From Leptodactylus fallax (Eukaryota > Chordata > Amphibia > Anura > Leptodactylidae), in assembly GCA_947044405.1 (NCBI GenBank), contig CAMRHE010000657.1:260001-324000 (forward strand): a DNA stretch of 64,000 nt. Direction: 5' to 3'. A program made the position numbers and the translations under genes. The stretch's first letter is position 1, and the number at the start of each line of letters is the position of its first letter. Below the pieces are notes generated by a model. The model had not been told where the DNA came from, searched no databases, and saw nothing but the letters and a program-made list of their open reading frames with translations. This document shows positions 1-13,540 of the stretch, piece after piece.

Positions 1-847
1 CTGTGTTAGAGAAGTTCCTTTCTTCTGAAGTCCCTCTGCATCTCAGCTTTTGCCAGGCATCATTATCATAGGGGTTACTGATATGGATAACAACCAGCAC
101 GGTATACGATAGTCTTATGCTGGTTGTCTTGATAAGTCAGATTTACTATTTTAGTTCATCTAGACTCTGGAGTAAAATTTTCCAAAATGTGACATTTCTT
201 GGCGCATCTTGGAACATTTTGTGAAATCTAGTTTGAGATAAAAATTTTCTGGCTTGCTAGGGAAGTGGCTTAGTAGGAAAATACATGTGGCTTAAAATAT
301 AACAAAATGCAACAACTGTTCCCATAGTGCTTGGCTGAAACTGGGGACCTGATGACAATATTGTTTTTGGCTAAAAACCTGGTCACCCTGGCTAAATAGG
401 TCTAGTGCCCCTTAGACATAGCCAGGCTATTCAAACTCATCCACCCTACTTGCTGCACCCTTTCCCTCCTTGTACCCCTGTTTTAGACAACCTCTCCCAA
501 CCCACCGCCCACCACCACTTATGATCCTACCTTTTATCGCTCCTTCAGTTGGTGATCCTCATTCCCGTATCATGCTATAATGTTTTATGGAATGCTGATA
601 TTCTTGATTTACGTACCACGTTATGTGTTAGATACTTCTTTGAATGTCATTACTTTTTGCAAAATCTAATAAGAGAATTGATAAATAAAAGATTATGTTT
701 GGGGCAAAGATGGAGAAGCTCTTGGGAAACTTTAAGAGAGGATATCATCACTTAAAGGGTTTCCCACTACGTATGCATAGTCATACTCCATTATAAAATT
801 AGGGATTCTAGCTGGCGAGGAGCCTATCCATTCATGGGCAGCTTTCT

Positions 848-910
848 CTCTGCTTGTCAGAGAAGCTGTCTGCTACTGCTCATACCCGGTTTTTTCTCTG
901 ACAAGCAGAG
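848..910. repeat. Inverted repeat, 17-base perfect arms
   Basis: ctctgcttgtcagagaa at 848-864 and its complement ttctctgacaagcagag at 894-910, with a 29-base loop. Confidence 0.85.
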
Positions 911-948
911 ATAGTTTACTTATCTTCTGCTGCTGCATAGGACATGGT

Positions 949-1133
949 AAGGTTGGGTTCACACCAACACTTGGTTCCCAAATCCGCTTGAATAATGCAG
1001 AAAGAAAAGTCCTACAAGAACCCCTTTTTTGGGTGGAAACCACTTGTAAGCACTTGTTAAGCCGATTGGGTTTCTGTTTTTTGGGTCCCCAAATGGACTT
1101 GAACGGAAAACCAAGCGCAGGTGTGAACCTAGA
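949..1133. repeat. MITE of the ggttcacac family
   Basis: Left ggttgggttcacaccaacac, right gcgcaggtgtgaacctagag. The interior has the family's aaagaaaagtcc core. Confidence 0.7.
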
Positions 1134-2085
1134 GTCATTTATAATATGGAAAGTATAACGTGTATCAATAAGTCAAGCATAGAAAGTGGACGTGCTGAGA
1201 GAGGGGAAGGGTGCACTATAGGAAAAATGTACATTGAATATTATGGCGAATAGCAAATATGGCATATTGTCATCTCAATGACGCGTGGATTTACCCCTAA
1301 AATGTAACAAACATATACACTACTAACAGTGCTCAAGGTCTCATTGCAGAACAGTCTCAGAATATCATATTTTACAATCTACTGTCATTTGTGGCTATAG
1401 TAGGTAAAGTTTTACGACGTGCATCTGAGTGCACAAAATGTGAGGAATATGTGTGACCGTATAAAATTGCCTTCTATTTTTGTGCAGCATAAACTTTAAT
1501 TTACTCGCTTCATATTGCATCTAATGTGCCAGTGTTTTCCTTTCGGAGTGCCAGCTGTGAACTTTAATTAAATTTAGATTACAGAATCTTCCTTAACTAT
1601 TTAGAGGATTATTTCACTCTCTGAAATAATCTCTGGATTTCACAGGTATGTAAAGTTATTACGCCAGATCTCATTTTAATAAAACAAGATAAAACCGGGG
1701 CTTTATTGGGAGATTACGGGGGTTTTCCTAACGTCTTAATGATGTCTGTGTGTGGAAATTTATGTAGTGCTGACAAGTGTGAGGCTGGTGGATTCTTGGA
1801 GACATTTTACAGGTTGTATTATTGATTAGAATATTTCTAGAAAGTTATTTTGTCTCTTTGCCATAAAGCTGATATCATACGTTATATGGTTGTACGTTTT
1901 GCCTTGGGTTATACTGACTATGCTAAAGAGCTTGTGATTCCTTTAATACATTAAGAGCCATTATACCCCCTCCCCATTATAAATACTGTAGGGGAATTTA
2001 TTAAGACTGGCATTTACTACTCCAGTCTTAATCTATTCCCCTACTGGCATGAGATGCACCAGAACTATTAAGAGGCTCTGGCCTC

Positions 2086-2512
2086 TTAAAGGGGTTCTTC
2101 TTCTCCAAAAGCATGTTTCATTCTGATGACCAATCAACAGTATCTGATCCATACAGGTCCAACCCCAGGGACCCACACAGATCAGCTGTTCTGGTAGCCA
2201 AGGGCTCCGGAAGCTAGTGCAGTGGACGGGGAGCAGAAGCAGACTTTCCCCCTATTTAAGTAATCATCCGCAGCCCCATCCACTGTATAGTAGTGGCTCT
2301 GAGGAGCTGCAGCTCCGCATCTAGTACCTGAACAGGGGCAGACCGCTTCCGCTCCCGATCCATTGCTGCACCTTCTGGCAACCAGAGGCTGCTGCAGCAG
2401 CTGATCTGTGCAAGGTCTGTGTGTTGGACCCCCACAGATCAGATACTGATGAACTATCCTGTGGATTGGTCATTGGTATCAAAAATGTGCTTGGGGCTGG
2501 AAAACCCCTTTA
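2086..2512. repeat. TTAA-ended MITE
   Basis: Left cttaaaggggttcttcttct, right ggctggaaaacccctttaat. Inner tgatgaccaatcaacagtat and actatcctgtggattggtca are inverted relatives. Ends and TTAA suggest a piggyBac- or Kolobok-type nonautonomous element. Confidence 0.75.
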
Positions 2513-2647
2513 ATAAATGTAGCACATCTTGGGAGGTACCGCACACCACCATTGACATGTACACCAGTCAGGGGCTGGCAAACATTTCAGCTATAAGTCA
2601 CTCCATTTTTCTGCTATGAGTTATAGTAAAATTTATGGGCTGAGGCC

Positions 2648-3138
2648 CACCCTGGTCTGCACTGATCCCCACCCTGGTCTGCACTGATCCCCACCCTGGT
2701 CTGCACTGATCCCCACGCTGGTCTGCACTGATCCCCACCCTGGTCTGCACTGATCCCCACCCTGGTCTGCACTGATCCCCACGCTGGTCTGCACTGATCC
2801 CCACCCTGGTCTGCACTGATCCCCACCCTGGTCTGCACTGATCCCCACGCTGGTCTGCACTGATCCCCACCCTGGTCTGCACTGATCCCCACACTGGTCT
2901 GCACTGATCCCCACCCTGGTCTGCACTGATCCCCACCCTGGTCTGCACTGATCCCCACACTGGTCTGCACTGATCCCCACCCTGGTCTGCACTGATCCCC
3001 ACACTGGTCTGCACTGATCCCCACACTGGTCTGCACTGATCCCCACCCTGGTCTGCACTGATCCCCACGCTGGTCTGCACTGATCCCCACCCTGGTCTGC
3101 ACTGATCCCCACACTGGTCTGCACTGATCCCCACCCTG
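2648..3138. repeat. 22-bp minisatellite, about 22 copies
   Basis: The unit is ctggtctgcactgatcccca plus two bases, varying almost only at one base (ccctgg, cgctgg or cactgg). All three minus-strand frames stay open, producing repeats such as GDQCRPGWGSVQTRVGISAD. No evidence of a real protein. Confidence 0.98.
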
Positions 3139-3288
3139 CTTGTCTACTGTCTTAAAGTCCAGTTGCAAATGAGGGACGTGCACCAAAGAGGCACCAATTC
3201 AACACCAGTTTTCTGGCAGACGTCAATATTATATATAAATCTCCAAATGCTCTTTCAAAATTAACTTGGATTAAGTTGTCAAAATTAT

Positions 3289-3334
3289 ATATTGTACATT
3301 CAGCCCACAATTACATGGGCTGAATGTACAATAT
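3289..3334. repeat. Perfect 19-bp hairpin
   Basis: attgtacattcagccca and tgggctgaatgtacaat (extended by two paired bases) flank the 8-base loop caattaca. Confidence 0.9.
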
Positions 3335-4189
3335 GCAATGGAAGAGATTGGGTAGCATTTCTTGTGGAAAGTTCCCGACGAAGCCCGGATGAAGCCAAAG
3401 TGATAAAGATACGCATGGGGCCTCACTTGCCTTTGCCCTCAGTTTTACCAGCCTGTCCATGTTATTTGTAATATGGTATTATATGTAACCTCTTTTTGGG
3501 GTTTATTTGCTTTGATTCACATTTTTCTTGATTGGTATTAGGTTAGGGGGTCACATTAGCATTAGGGGTCATTAACCCTCTTTGTTTATGATCTCGTTTA
3601 ATTTCATTATATTCTGTGTATACAGTTCTTATACCAGCTATATACCAGCTATTTACATAGGGCATTATTGAATAAGCAGTGCAGAGGTTCCTTTGACCCT
3701 TATATGGGCTTCAATGCTTTTAATGGGTTTCATCCGAGTCTTTCCTTTTGTAAGGGTTTTGTATGTTATTTTGATTATTTCTTAATAAAGAGGATCATTT
3801 TTGGGATGTTCAGTATTTTCTGTGTATGATATTTTTTGGTTTTTCCCTCCTATATATTTTATCATATGACATACCAGCACTCATAGTTTATTTTGCATGT
3901 ATTTTGTGTTGCCCGCCCCTCTCTTGTATTTTTTGGCTGGGTATAGAGAGCTCAGGACACTGCACAGACAGGGACAGCCACTGTGACACTTGTGATCGCA
4001 CCACGAGGGAGATTACATTCCTTGGCAGCACAAATAGCGACACCATCAGCCGAGGTGTGTGTAAGATGCTTTACTCTTCACCCATCAATCATTGTTAGCA
4101 GTTTTGAGGGGTCAATACTCCTTTTAACATCTGGACGAGGTCCTTGACAGAAGAAAAGCACACTCAAAAAAATCCTGCACCAAGTAGGA

Positions 4190-4802
4190 GTTGTTGGAAT
4201 GGAATGAAACTTTCTCATTGTGAATGTAATGATGATATATGTAAGTGATTATAATATTACAGTGGGGAAAACTGTACAAGGAGGCTCTAGTACCTTGTTG
4301 GGCCTCGTCTAGCCTGGATACACGATACAGGTGAGCATGTAGGCATACAAGTTCTGCAGCACAATTGCCCATAGATGTTGCAGCTGGGTCTTTAGATCCT
4401 GCAGACTTGTAGGTTGTCAAAACTGGCATCCAGGTTGGTGTCATAGGTGCTCGATTGGTAATAATTCTGACGACCATGCAGGCCAAGGCTAAGGAGGTGT
4501 TGCAATCCTAGGAGACATTCATGAGAAACCCTTTCTGTGTGTGGACGAGCATTATCCTGCTGTAAGCCCTGCATTGTGAGAAAGCACATGTGGCCGCAGG
4601 ATGTCCTGCACATATAAATGAGCTGTGTCCGTCTTATCACTACTAGGGGTAGCCAGCTGTTTATCACACCAGCAAAGACAGCCCTGACCACAAGGCCTCC
4701 ATACTCAAAGATGACTATTGTCCAATCCCAAACAGACCCTGCCCCGATGCTGCTGCCAACACATACTAACAGATAGGTCAGAATGGCCAGGATGGCAGGC
4801 AA
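4190..4802 (-). pseudogene. Fossil Tc1/mariner transposase
   Basis: The minus-strand translation contains LQQDNARPHTERVSHECLLG, the signature around the second catalytic aspartate of Tc1-like transposases. Upstream YGGLVVRAVFAGVINSWLPL is like the block before it, and LYRVSRLDEAQQGT beyond a frameshift fits the C-terminus. Frames shift at least twice. Terminal repeats were not found, so element limits are uncertain. Confidence 0.8.
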
Positions 4803-5109
4803 TTCATTGAAAGTCCATCCCGCTTCTCACAGTCCAGTGATGTGTCCCATCTCAAAGTCTGTCAACTAGGCAAAATGTCCTCGAGTTTGTCTTAGAGGCA
4901 TATCTAGCAGACAATGATCTCTCATCAAGAGGTACACTACCCAAAAGTAGCCTCTGAGAGCTTTTGTTTAATAAGGTAAAGGGGGAAGCATTTTATGTCC
5001 ACTTGTGGCAAACCCCAGTGTGTAACCATTTACATATCTATCTGAGACATAACTGCTTGTCAAGTTCTGCAGCAATCTGGCATTTCTTGCTGCGTAATTG
5101 TGTGTGCGT

Positions 5110-5134
5110 GATATATATATATATATATATATAT
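5110..5134. repeat. (AT)n microsatellite
   Basis: About 12 at units. Confidence 0.95.
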
Positions 5135-5671
5135 CATGTTATATTTCAAAAATTCATTAACAATTACCCCTGTGTGAATAACAGTCTTCTACATGAGTGT
5201 ATATGTGTCTGCATGTTTTTACAGGAAAAGTCAATGGAAAAGATTTATACAGTCTCATACATTTTTGCGTACAGTAGGCATATGGTTTTAGGAATAAAAA
5301 AAAAATAGTTAACCTCAGCCATATGGCCAAAAGATGTGAGTAGAGACTGAGTAATATCTCTTTCTGGATCACAACAATATTACCGTCATTCCTGCACCCT
5401 CAGCCATTGTCACCCTGCTGTGCCAAACTAACCAATGGCAAATCAAATTAGTCCCGTTGCCTTGAAATATTTCTTGTGGTACTAAAATACTGTAAACTGG
5501 CAGATTGCTATTAAAAGGTTCTGGAAAGCGAGGTAATACCCATGTGAGAGCAGTAATAGTGGTCATACTGGTCGCTATGATTTTATAGTATGGTTATTGT
5601 ATAGAGATTTTTATAGCTCGAGAGGAGAGGATTACTGTGGGGTTTATACATATAGATTGCTATATATACAT

Positions 5672-5672
<1 letters not shown>

Positions 5673-5704
<32 letters not shown>
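5673..5704. repeat. (GATA)n microsatellite
   Basis: About 7-8 gata units after a short ta run. Confidence 0.95.
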
Positions 5705-6925
5705 ACAAAAAATAGGCGGCACTCCAAAAAGATAAAGTGACAAAAAGTGAGGGCATTTTATACCCCATACAATTACCCTTTCAGCCCAACTTACTTGAGC
5801 CTCATAGCGGGTTCATAGCTCTGAGCATCTACAACATCTCATTTTAAAATTAGACAAAAGATACAAATGAGTTCTATCCAGAGATTTCCTGTTCTTACTC
5901 CATTTGTTCCCGAGATTGGGTTTGATAGGCATGGGTCAGTTACTGAGTTGCTGGATCCCAAAGAATCTCTGTTCCTCTGTTCCATGCAGGCCAAGTCCTG
6001 TATTTGTGCTTGTTATGTCATCTTGCATGGTCAGGACTGCACACTAATGCTGGAGTAGACCACCACATGTCTGTACTCATAGTAGCTAAAATGGTACAGA
6101 AATTGCAGTGCTGTTTTACTACTAATAGCACTAAAACAATACGCTAGAGTTCGATGTATTGACAAGCAGAGATCCCCACCTCTCCCCTTTTACCCGGGTT
6201 GATGATTGACAGGTTGCTGTGTATTTCTCAAACTTTTTTTGTGCTGTTTTGGCTTCTAAGACTACGGACCTATAGCTGTAATATAGGACATTATATTAAG
6301 CTGACAGATTGCTTGAAATTGCTGTCTCTCCATAGACCAACCAAACCCTTATCCAGCTTTGCAAATAGGGAATAACTTGAAACGCACTGTATCACGTACC
6401 ACGTGGTGACACCAATGCACCTATGGCACAATATCTCCGTAATGCAACGTCTGCTATTATATTCCACTTTGTCCAATATACACAAGTGCTGTGTGCTTCT
6501 GTAGAATCAGTAGAGCTCCATACACATCGGGGTGTGCCATACTACGGCTCCATACTAGTAGAAGATTATACTGAGCTTTACCATGTTCTTCTCTATGAAG
6601 AGTGGTTCTCCTTATGAAAAGCTTTATGTGATTATTTTTCTTATGATACATTGCAATGTGGACATGTCAGTAGTTACACTAGAAATCCATGGTGGTCTCC
6701 AGTGGTTGCAGTATCGGAACTGTCCTAGGTTGTCACGTCTTTTTAGATAAATTCATTTTGTGTGAAAGAATGAACTTTAATTTATTTTCCCATAGGAAGG
6801 ATTATATAAGAGTTTATAATAGCTTTAACTACTGGCCCCTGTTCAGAAAAGTCTTGCGTGCAAAGGGTGTAAGAGTGAGAAAAAAAGTTATGGATTCTGA
6901 CTCCGGCTTCAAAATAATGTACAAT

Positions 6926-7230
6926 GGTGAGAAAACTTAAAAAACAATCATACTCACCTCTCCGGCGTGACACCCTGCTGTTTCTGGCCCTTCTGGCTGA
7001 TGTCACTTGATGTCACAATGCTTACATTGACGCATCACAACACTACATTACGCTGAGGCCCAATCAGTGGTCCCTGAAGTCAGCCAGAAGTGCCAAAGAC
7101 AGCAGGGAGTCGCTCTGCAGCACAGGAGAGGCAAGTATGACTGTTTTTTCTGTTTCCTCACCACCCCTGGCCCTCCCCTTATTATACTCTGGGGTCTGAA
7201 AAGACTCCACAGTATAATAGCAGTTTTGGT
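6926..7230. repeat. Palindromic MITE related to 16165-16455
   Basis: aaaaaacaatcatactcacc on the left mirrors ggcaagtatgactgtttttt on the right. It is followed by the stem attatactctggggtct seen again at 16417. Confidence 0.65.
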
Positions 7231-10200
7231 TTGGCCATGTTCAGTCCGGACTAAACCGCCGAGCGAACCTCGCGGGGTTCGCCCAACACAAAATCATGCT
7301 GTAAAGTGGTGTGGTTTAGAAAGCGGCGTGATCTAAATAAATGCCCAATCGATCACGATTTTTTTTTAGGTCATAATCGCCCAGTCCTAGTTTGTTACAT
7401 ATTGTTACATATTTACTATTTATATACTTTCATATGATGTCACTCACTGGCTTTTTAATGAATTAGAGAATCTTTACTGCTTCCGACTGACCATTTATGA
7501 AGGAGTTGGAGTCTGGCTTTTATAAAATAGAATAGTCAGGGTCGGTGGTTTGCTCTACCGACTCCACATCCTTGGAAAGCAGGAGCTCGCTAAGTTTGGG
7601 AAGCTGTGCCCCTTATTGAACATATTAGCTACAATGGATCTTTCACGATGTTCACTCATATCAAACTTACCCTGTTTCAGTTTTACAGCCCAGATACTTT
7701 TTCCTTGTTGGTAATGGATGTCTTTCCACTTAAGAGATTGTATCTGTCAAAAAAATATAATAGTTCTAATCCTAAGTAAGGAAAGAAGAGCGAGCCACAT
7801 ACCATAGATGGCCATGTAAAAAATCAATTTTTCTTTCCATGCACCACGTGTTGGAGAAAGTTACTATTTTTGTGAATGTTATATAATCAGATGATACCAA
7901 CAACATTCCTGAATGTCTGCTGCCGGCACTCACATTTCTCAGACATCTGAGATCCTGGAAACAATGGAGCCGATTCATTAAAGATTTGCTACACTGAGCA
8001 GAATTCACCCAACATCTCTGATAAAAGGAACATTTCTTATATGGCAGGAAAGTCATCGGTTGCCAGATACTATTTGCACTTTCTTGCTCTGATCAGAGTG
8101 ACTGACCTTTTCTCCTTTATGTAATGGATTGGATAGAGGCCTATTAAAGGGAGATGCCGGCAGATGACTACCATTTCTTGGCAAACTTCATTAGTAAATT
8201 GTTATTTATCCAATTTTCTAGCATATCAGCATATAGTAGTAGCAACAAACGCTGGCACACTTAGAGAGGTTCTTACTCCAAATATAGATCAATGAAAAAA
8301 TGTACACAAGGGAAATGACAACGCAGAAACATGATATATAGATTGTCCCGGCGACATGAAAACCTGAATTTTAAGTCAGATCTATTGATTTTGATATGGG
8401 CAGCGCGAAAAAGAGCGATTGATACAGAATTGTAAAATTGTTTATTTAAGATTCAGTTCACAGTGACCCAAATTTACTGTTGCGGTTATGATTAGACACT
8501 GGCGTAAATGTGGTGCCTCTTCGCACAGTTCAAGCTAAAATTTTTTCATCTTGCTAGACATGTGGGTGTGGTTTAATTTAATGCACCAAAAATGTGTTGT
8601 AGAATTCTGGCTCAAAGTAAGCCAAGTGTAAAGTTAGACTAAACTGTCTATAGCTATGCCACATTTGTTATCCGGGGTCAGTCCTGGGATAAATCTGGTG
8701 CATTTTACAATGTCTAACAAGTAGTAAATCTGGGTCACTGTATATTCCTTGCATGTTCCACCTATGTGCAATGTAAGCTTGTAACACGTACATCAAACAT
8801 TACCATTATTTATAAAGGAAAAGACATGTCAGCTTTTAGGAGAACTCTTGGTAACTATTCAGCTAATAGCTTGTAATGTCCATTTCTTACGGCCCATGTT
8901 ACATAATGTCAGCGGGACTGTATGTGATGTAAAACAGATTCATCGTGTGCTTTATTGTCCATTCCTTTAATTCACATTAAGGCCTCATCCACACAGCCAT
9001 AGTTTTATCTGTAATTGCGGACCCATTCATTTCTATGGCCCCATACGCACAAACGCATTTTTTAGGGCCGTAGAAGAGGTTATGAAGCATATCCTATTTT
9101 TGTCTGCATTTGCGGTACAGACAAGTGTAGTGAATTATACAAGTCTTTTTACGGATCCACGTTAGCGGATGACATACTGACATGATTGCGGATCAGTATT
9201 TACGGACAGTAAAAACCGCTACGGTTATGTGCATGTAGATTAAAGTGATTGTAGTCTACTTTTTACCACCATCTTTTCCCATTATCATCTGTTGATTCAT
9301 TGTATTTAATATAAATACAAATATATGTAGAAATAAATAAGTAATTTAATGTAATCATTACCGGTTAATGAGTAAACGGCAAATATATAACCAGCTTGAT
9401 ACATAATAGTATATAGCCATTGATTTTTATATTGTTAATTCACAACGTTGTTTATATTGTGACATGTTCAATTCTAAAGCGAATAGACGCGGCCAGCGAG
9501 AGGTCTGTGTCACAGTGAGTCATATGATTAATGAGAATCCACCATCCACTATCAAGTGTCGCGAATAAACCTGTTCCATCAAACAGTGAGTCATCCGCCG
9601 GACTGGACATATTTATAGCAGACGTAATATTGCACCATGATGTTTATTGGTCTCTTTCCGATGTCGGCTATTGTTTTGCAACAAAACACTGTCAGGGTTC
9701 CGGGTTCAAATACTTGAAAATTACATTTTTGCTTCACTGTAACTGAGTAGTCTATTATATTATATGTCATCTGTCAATTCCTGGCACGTATTTCTTTATG
9801 TTGGTTTTGTTAGTATTTTTGCCTCCACGTGGAAAGGCTTCAATGTTATCTATATGTATAGTAAAATTTGTTTGAAGCTAGTCATACAAAATGAACTAGC
9901 ATCAATGTGTTTGTCCTCATGCGCATGGTAGGTCACTAATGTCAGATTTGTGGATGTCCGAAACCCAGCACTGCTGTTCTTAGCAGCTATTACACAGAGA
10001 AAGGAGCAGGAAGCAGACAGTGCTGTTCTTTTTGTAGTGGTGAGACCAGGTACTGCAGATCAACTCCCACTGAGATTAATGGAGACTGATATGCAATACC
10101 ACATCAGCATGGAGTTTGTATGTTCTCCCCCCCATTTTCTTAGGTTAATTTGGATTGGGACAGTGAGTGAGGACAATTTCTGTACAGTGTTGCAGAAGCC

Positions 10201-10869
10201 ATCGCACTGCCTAAAAAGATGCATCAACTTATATTGTTTCTATATTATATTATATTATAAGTTTCCAGTCTAATGTGACTAGGAAGATCGCTGCTATACC
10301 CAGTAACTCTTCTTTATTACAGTAGTATGCTAGGAACATGATGCACCTATATGAAAAGGCGTTCACAGGCAGTCTCATATAGGTTTACATTAATAGAATG
10401 TAATTGTGTTGTTTTGATGTATTAGAGCGTTACATTGTTGCGATGCTCATGATTGTCATGTCATGATTGCAGGATTGTCCATCTAGAAAAGTTTACTTTA
10501 TTCTTGTCCCCCAACCAGACTTTCCCTATTTAGAGGCAGGCAGTAACATAAATCTGCTATTTGTGGTTCTGTAAGGCAGAGGCATTTTGGATTACAAGAA
10601 AAGAGGGAAATTTATTTTGTTGGAAGTTGCAGAAAGAATGACTTTTATGATTCTGTTAATAAACCATATTAAACACAAAGTCTAACAGAAAGTGTGTTAT
10701 GTTCTAAATATGGACAAGTGCAAATATTACATAATTTCATTTTAGCATAATTAAGGATGTGTCACATTGGCAGACACACTGGCGTATTACAGGCAGTGTC
10801 AACCAAGGGTCACTGACGTATTGGAGTACACATGTAATAGTGTGACAGCGTTCCCCCATTCACCCTTAA

Positions 10870-11736
10870 TGGACCCACTATGTAAACGTCACTCACTGCC
10901 TGAAGGTGGACCTACCATGTAAGCACTGATCACTGCCTGAAGGTGGACCTACCATGTAAGCACTGATCACTGCCTGAAGGTGGACCTACCATGTAAGCAC
11001 TGATCACTGCCTGAAGGTGGACCTACCATGTAAGCACTGATACCTGTCTGAAGGTGGACCTACCATGTAAGCACTGATTTCTGCCTGAAGATGAACCTAC
11101 CGTGTAAGCACTGATCTCTGACTTAGGTTGGACCTACCATGTAAGCACTGATCTCTGCCTGAAGGTGGACCTACCATGTACACACTGATCTCTGCCTGCA
11201 GGTGGACCTACCATGTAAGCACTGATCTCTGCCGGCAGGTGGACCTACCATGTAAGCACTGATCTCTGTCTGCAGGTGGACCTACCATGTAAGCACTGAT
11301 CTCTGCCGGCAGGTGGACCTACCATGTAAGCACTGATCTCTGTCTGCAGGTGGACTTACTATGTAAGCACTGATCTCTGCCTGTAGGTGGACCTACCATG
11401 TAAGCACTGATCTCTGCCTGCAGGTGGACCTACCATGTAAGCACTGATCTCTGCCTGAAGGTGGACCTACCATGTAAGCACTGATACCTGTCTGAAGGTG
11501 GACCTACCATGTAAGCACTGATCTCTGCCTTAGCTTGGACCTACCATGTAAGCACTGATCTCTGCCTGCAGGTGGACCTACCATGTAAGCACTGATCTCT
11601 TCCTGAAGGTGGACCTACCATGTAAGCACTGATCTCTTCCTGAAGGTGGACCTACCATGTAAGCACTGATCTCTGCCGGCAGGTGAACCTACCATGTAAG
11701 CACTGATCTCTGTCTGAATGTGGACCTACCATGTAA
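10870..11736. repeat. 37-bp minisatellite, about 23 copies
   Basis: The unit comprises cactgatctctgcctgaagg followed by tggacctaccatgtaag. Sub-variants (ctgaagg, ctgcagg, ccggcagg) alternate in places. Every unit contains taa, so no frame is open. Confidence 0.97.
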
Positions 11737-12491
11737 AAACCGGTCCGTACCTGTTTGACTAAAGACTAAGTCAATGACACTTTCACACTATATTGTCACT
11801 TATAAACATTCATGTCATTTAAGGATACAATTAATGAATAATTCAGCCTGTGCCCTGGCATAGAACTGAAATTTGGCATCTCCTCCAAGGCCCCCGTTTC
11901 AGCGTCTCAGGCTAGATAAGGTCACATAATTAGGCCAAGCGCAGAAACATCATTAGTGCTGTAAATAATATTCAGGAGCTGGGTAGAGGGTGATGGTGCT
12001 GTTACTGGCTTCACGGTGTGTGGCTAATATCTTGTAAGACTCACAGGCCATGTCCATTCTGTTCTGCATTCCACATTATACTGCATCTTATCAGTTAGCG
12101 CTTTACATCTGTCATTTCTTTAAGGAAATTACTATTTTTGTGCAAGGAGAACTATTGAACTGAGACTAAGGCCACTTACATACATACATTAGTTTCTCCT
12201 TATTTTTAATATCTCTGCTTGCTGTCAGTGATTGGAAACACCCTTGCCCTAGCTAGGGACTGAAGCTGCCTTCACATGTGCAGCGCATTACAAGAGCGTG
12301 CAGAGATGTTTCCTGTTCCCCGCCAGCGGCATGTGCATGTATTGTGGCATACAATCATGTGCAACATCTGTTTTGTTGCTATAGGCTAAACACTTATTTT
12401 TGTCTGCATTTATGTTTAAGTTTTAGGCTCCATTATTATTGTTTACGTCATCTTTGCTTGTAGCCTATGTAGCTTGGATACTTCTAGAGAG

Positions 12492-12954
12492 TTAAAGTGA
12501 GTCTGTGAGCAGGAAAATCGGTATCAAACTAATGTCAGTACCTTGTAGGGCTGCTTCTACACTTTCCAAAGATGCCTTTCTTATTCTGCATTGCAGCTCC
12601 ATAGCTGTATTTTCATGAAAATCAGTGTTTTATTCTGATGCAGATTAGCTCAAAAGGGCTTTAGGGGCATTTCTTCTCCTGCAAGGGTTTCACTCTGCGC
12701 TCTAGATAATCGTCCCTAACTGTTCCACCATTGCTTGAGTGACATCTCCCACTTTGTTACACTTTGTCTGCAACTAGGGCCGGCTATCTGGCGCCTAAAG
12801 TCCTTTTTATCTGCAGAAGAATAAAACACTTATTTATATTAAAATGGAGCGGCAATGTAGAATAAGAAATACATCTTTGGAAAGTGTAGAAGCCACCCTA
12901 CAAGGTACAGGCATTAATTTCATACCAATTTTCCTGCTGACAGACTCCCTTTAA
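12492..12954. repeat. TTAA-ended palindromic MITE
   Basis: Left ttaaagtgagtctgtgagca and right tgctgacagactccctttaa. The arms pair over 75 or more bases, including taccttgtagggctgcttct and its near-complement. Confidence 0.88.
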
Positions 12955-13329
12955 AAACAGGGCCAGCTTTACTAATAGACAGCACAAACCTAGACAGTTA
13001 ATCTCAAACTGTGTCAGACTTATCGCAGTGTCTGATGCTGGATGATAAATCTCACGTATCTTTAGACTCCCTGGCATACGTGTAAAGGGTGGCACTCGAG
13101 CCAAAACACTCGGGGACAGCTCCTTCCCCTCTGCGCCAACTGATGATCGCCTGCCCCTATTCTGTCAGCCTCCGGCACCCGCAGACATTGATCCCATCCA
13201 TTTGTGTGACAGGACTATAACTGCACATGTCACTCAGGTTCCTATACAGTAACACGCTGTGTTCTGCAAACTAGTGCAGGCGCAGTGAAGGAGGCTGAGT
13301 GATGGCGCAGAGGGAGGAAATACAGAAAC

Positions 13330-13540
13330 AAGTGGAACATCACTATGTGGGGCACTAATGGGGCATTATACTATATGAGGGTAACTAAAGGGTTGTCATA
13401 CTATGTAGGGTCACCAAGGGGTTTTATATTCTGTGGGGGGCACTAAGGGGGCATCATACTGTGTGAAGGGCACTAAGGGGGCATCACACTGTGTGGGGGG
13501 GAGCACTAACAATAAGGGGCATTATACTGTGTATAGGCGG
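13330..13540. repeat. Degenerate ~30-bp tandem repeat
   Basis: Blocks such as ggggcattatactatatg, gggcatcatactgtgtg and gggcattatactgtgta recur. The motif is related to the 31-bp array at 16469-16779. Confidence 0.75.

Noticed and set aside
2598..3186. 190-residue repeat protein on the minus strand
   Set aside because: Product of the 22-bp minisatellite; all three minus frames are open alike.
4392..4802. 136-residue gene on the minus strand
   Set aside because: Contains a Tc1 transposase motif in a frameshifted remnant; not a host gene.
10870..11736. CRISPR-like regular array
   Set aside because: Units are contiguous tandem copies with no unique spacers, and the genome is vertebrate.
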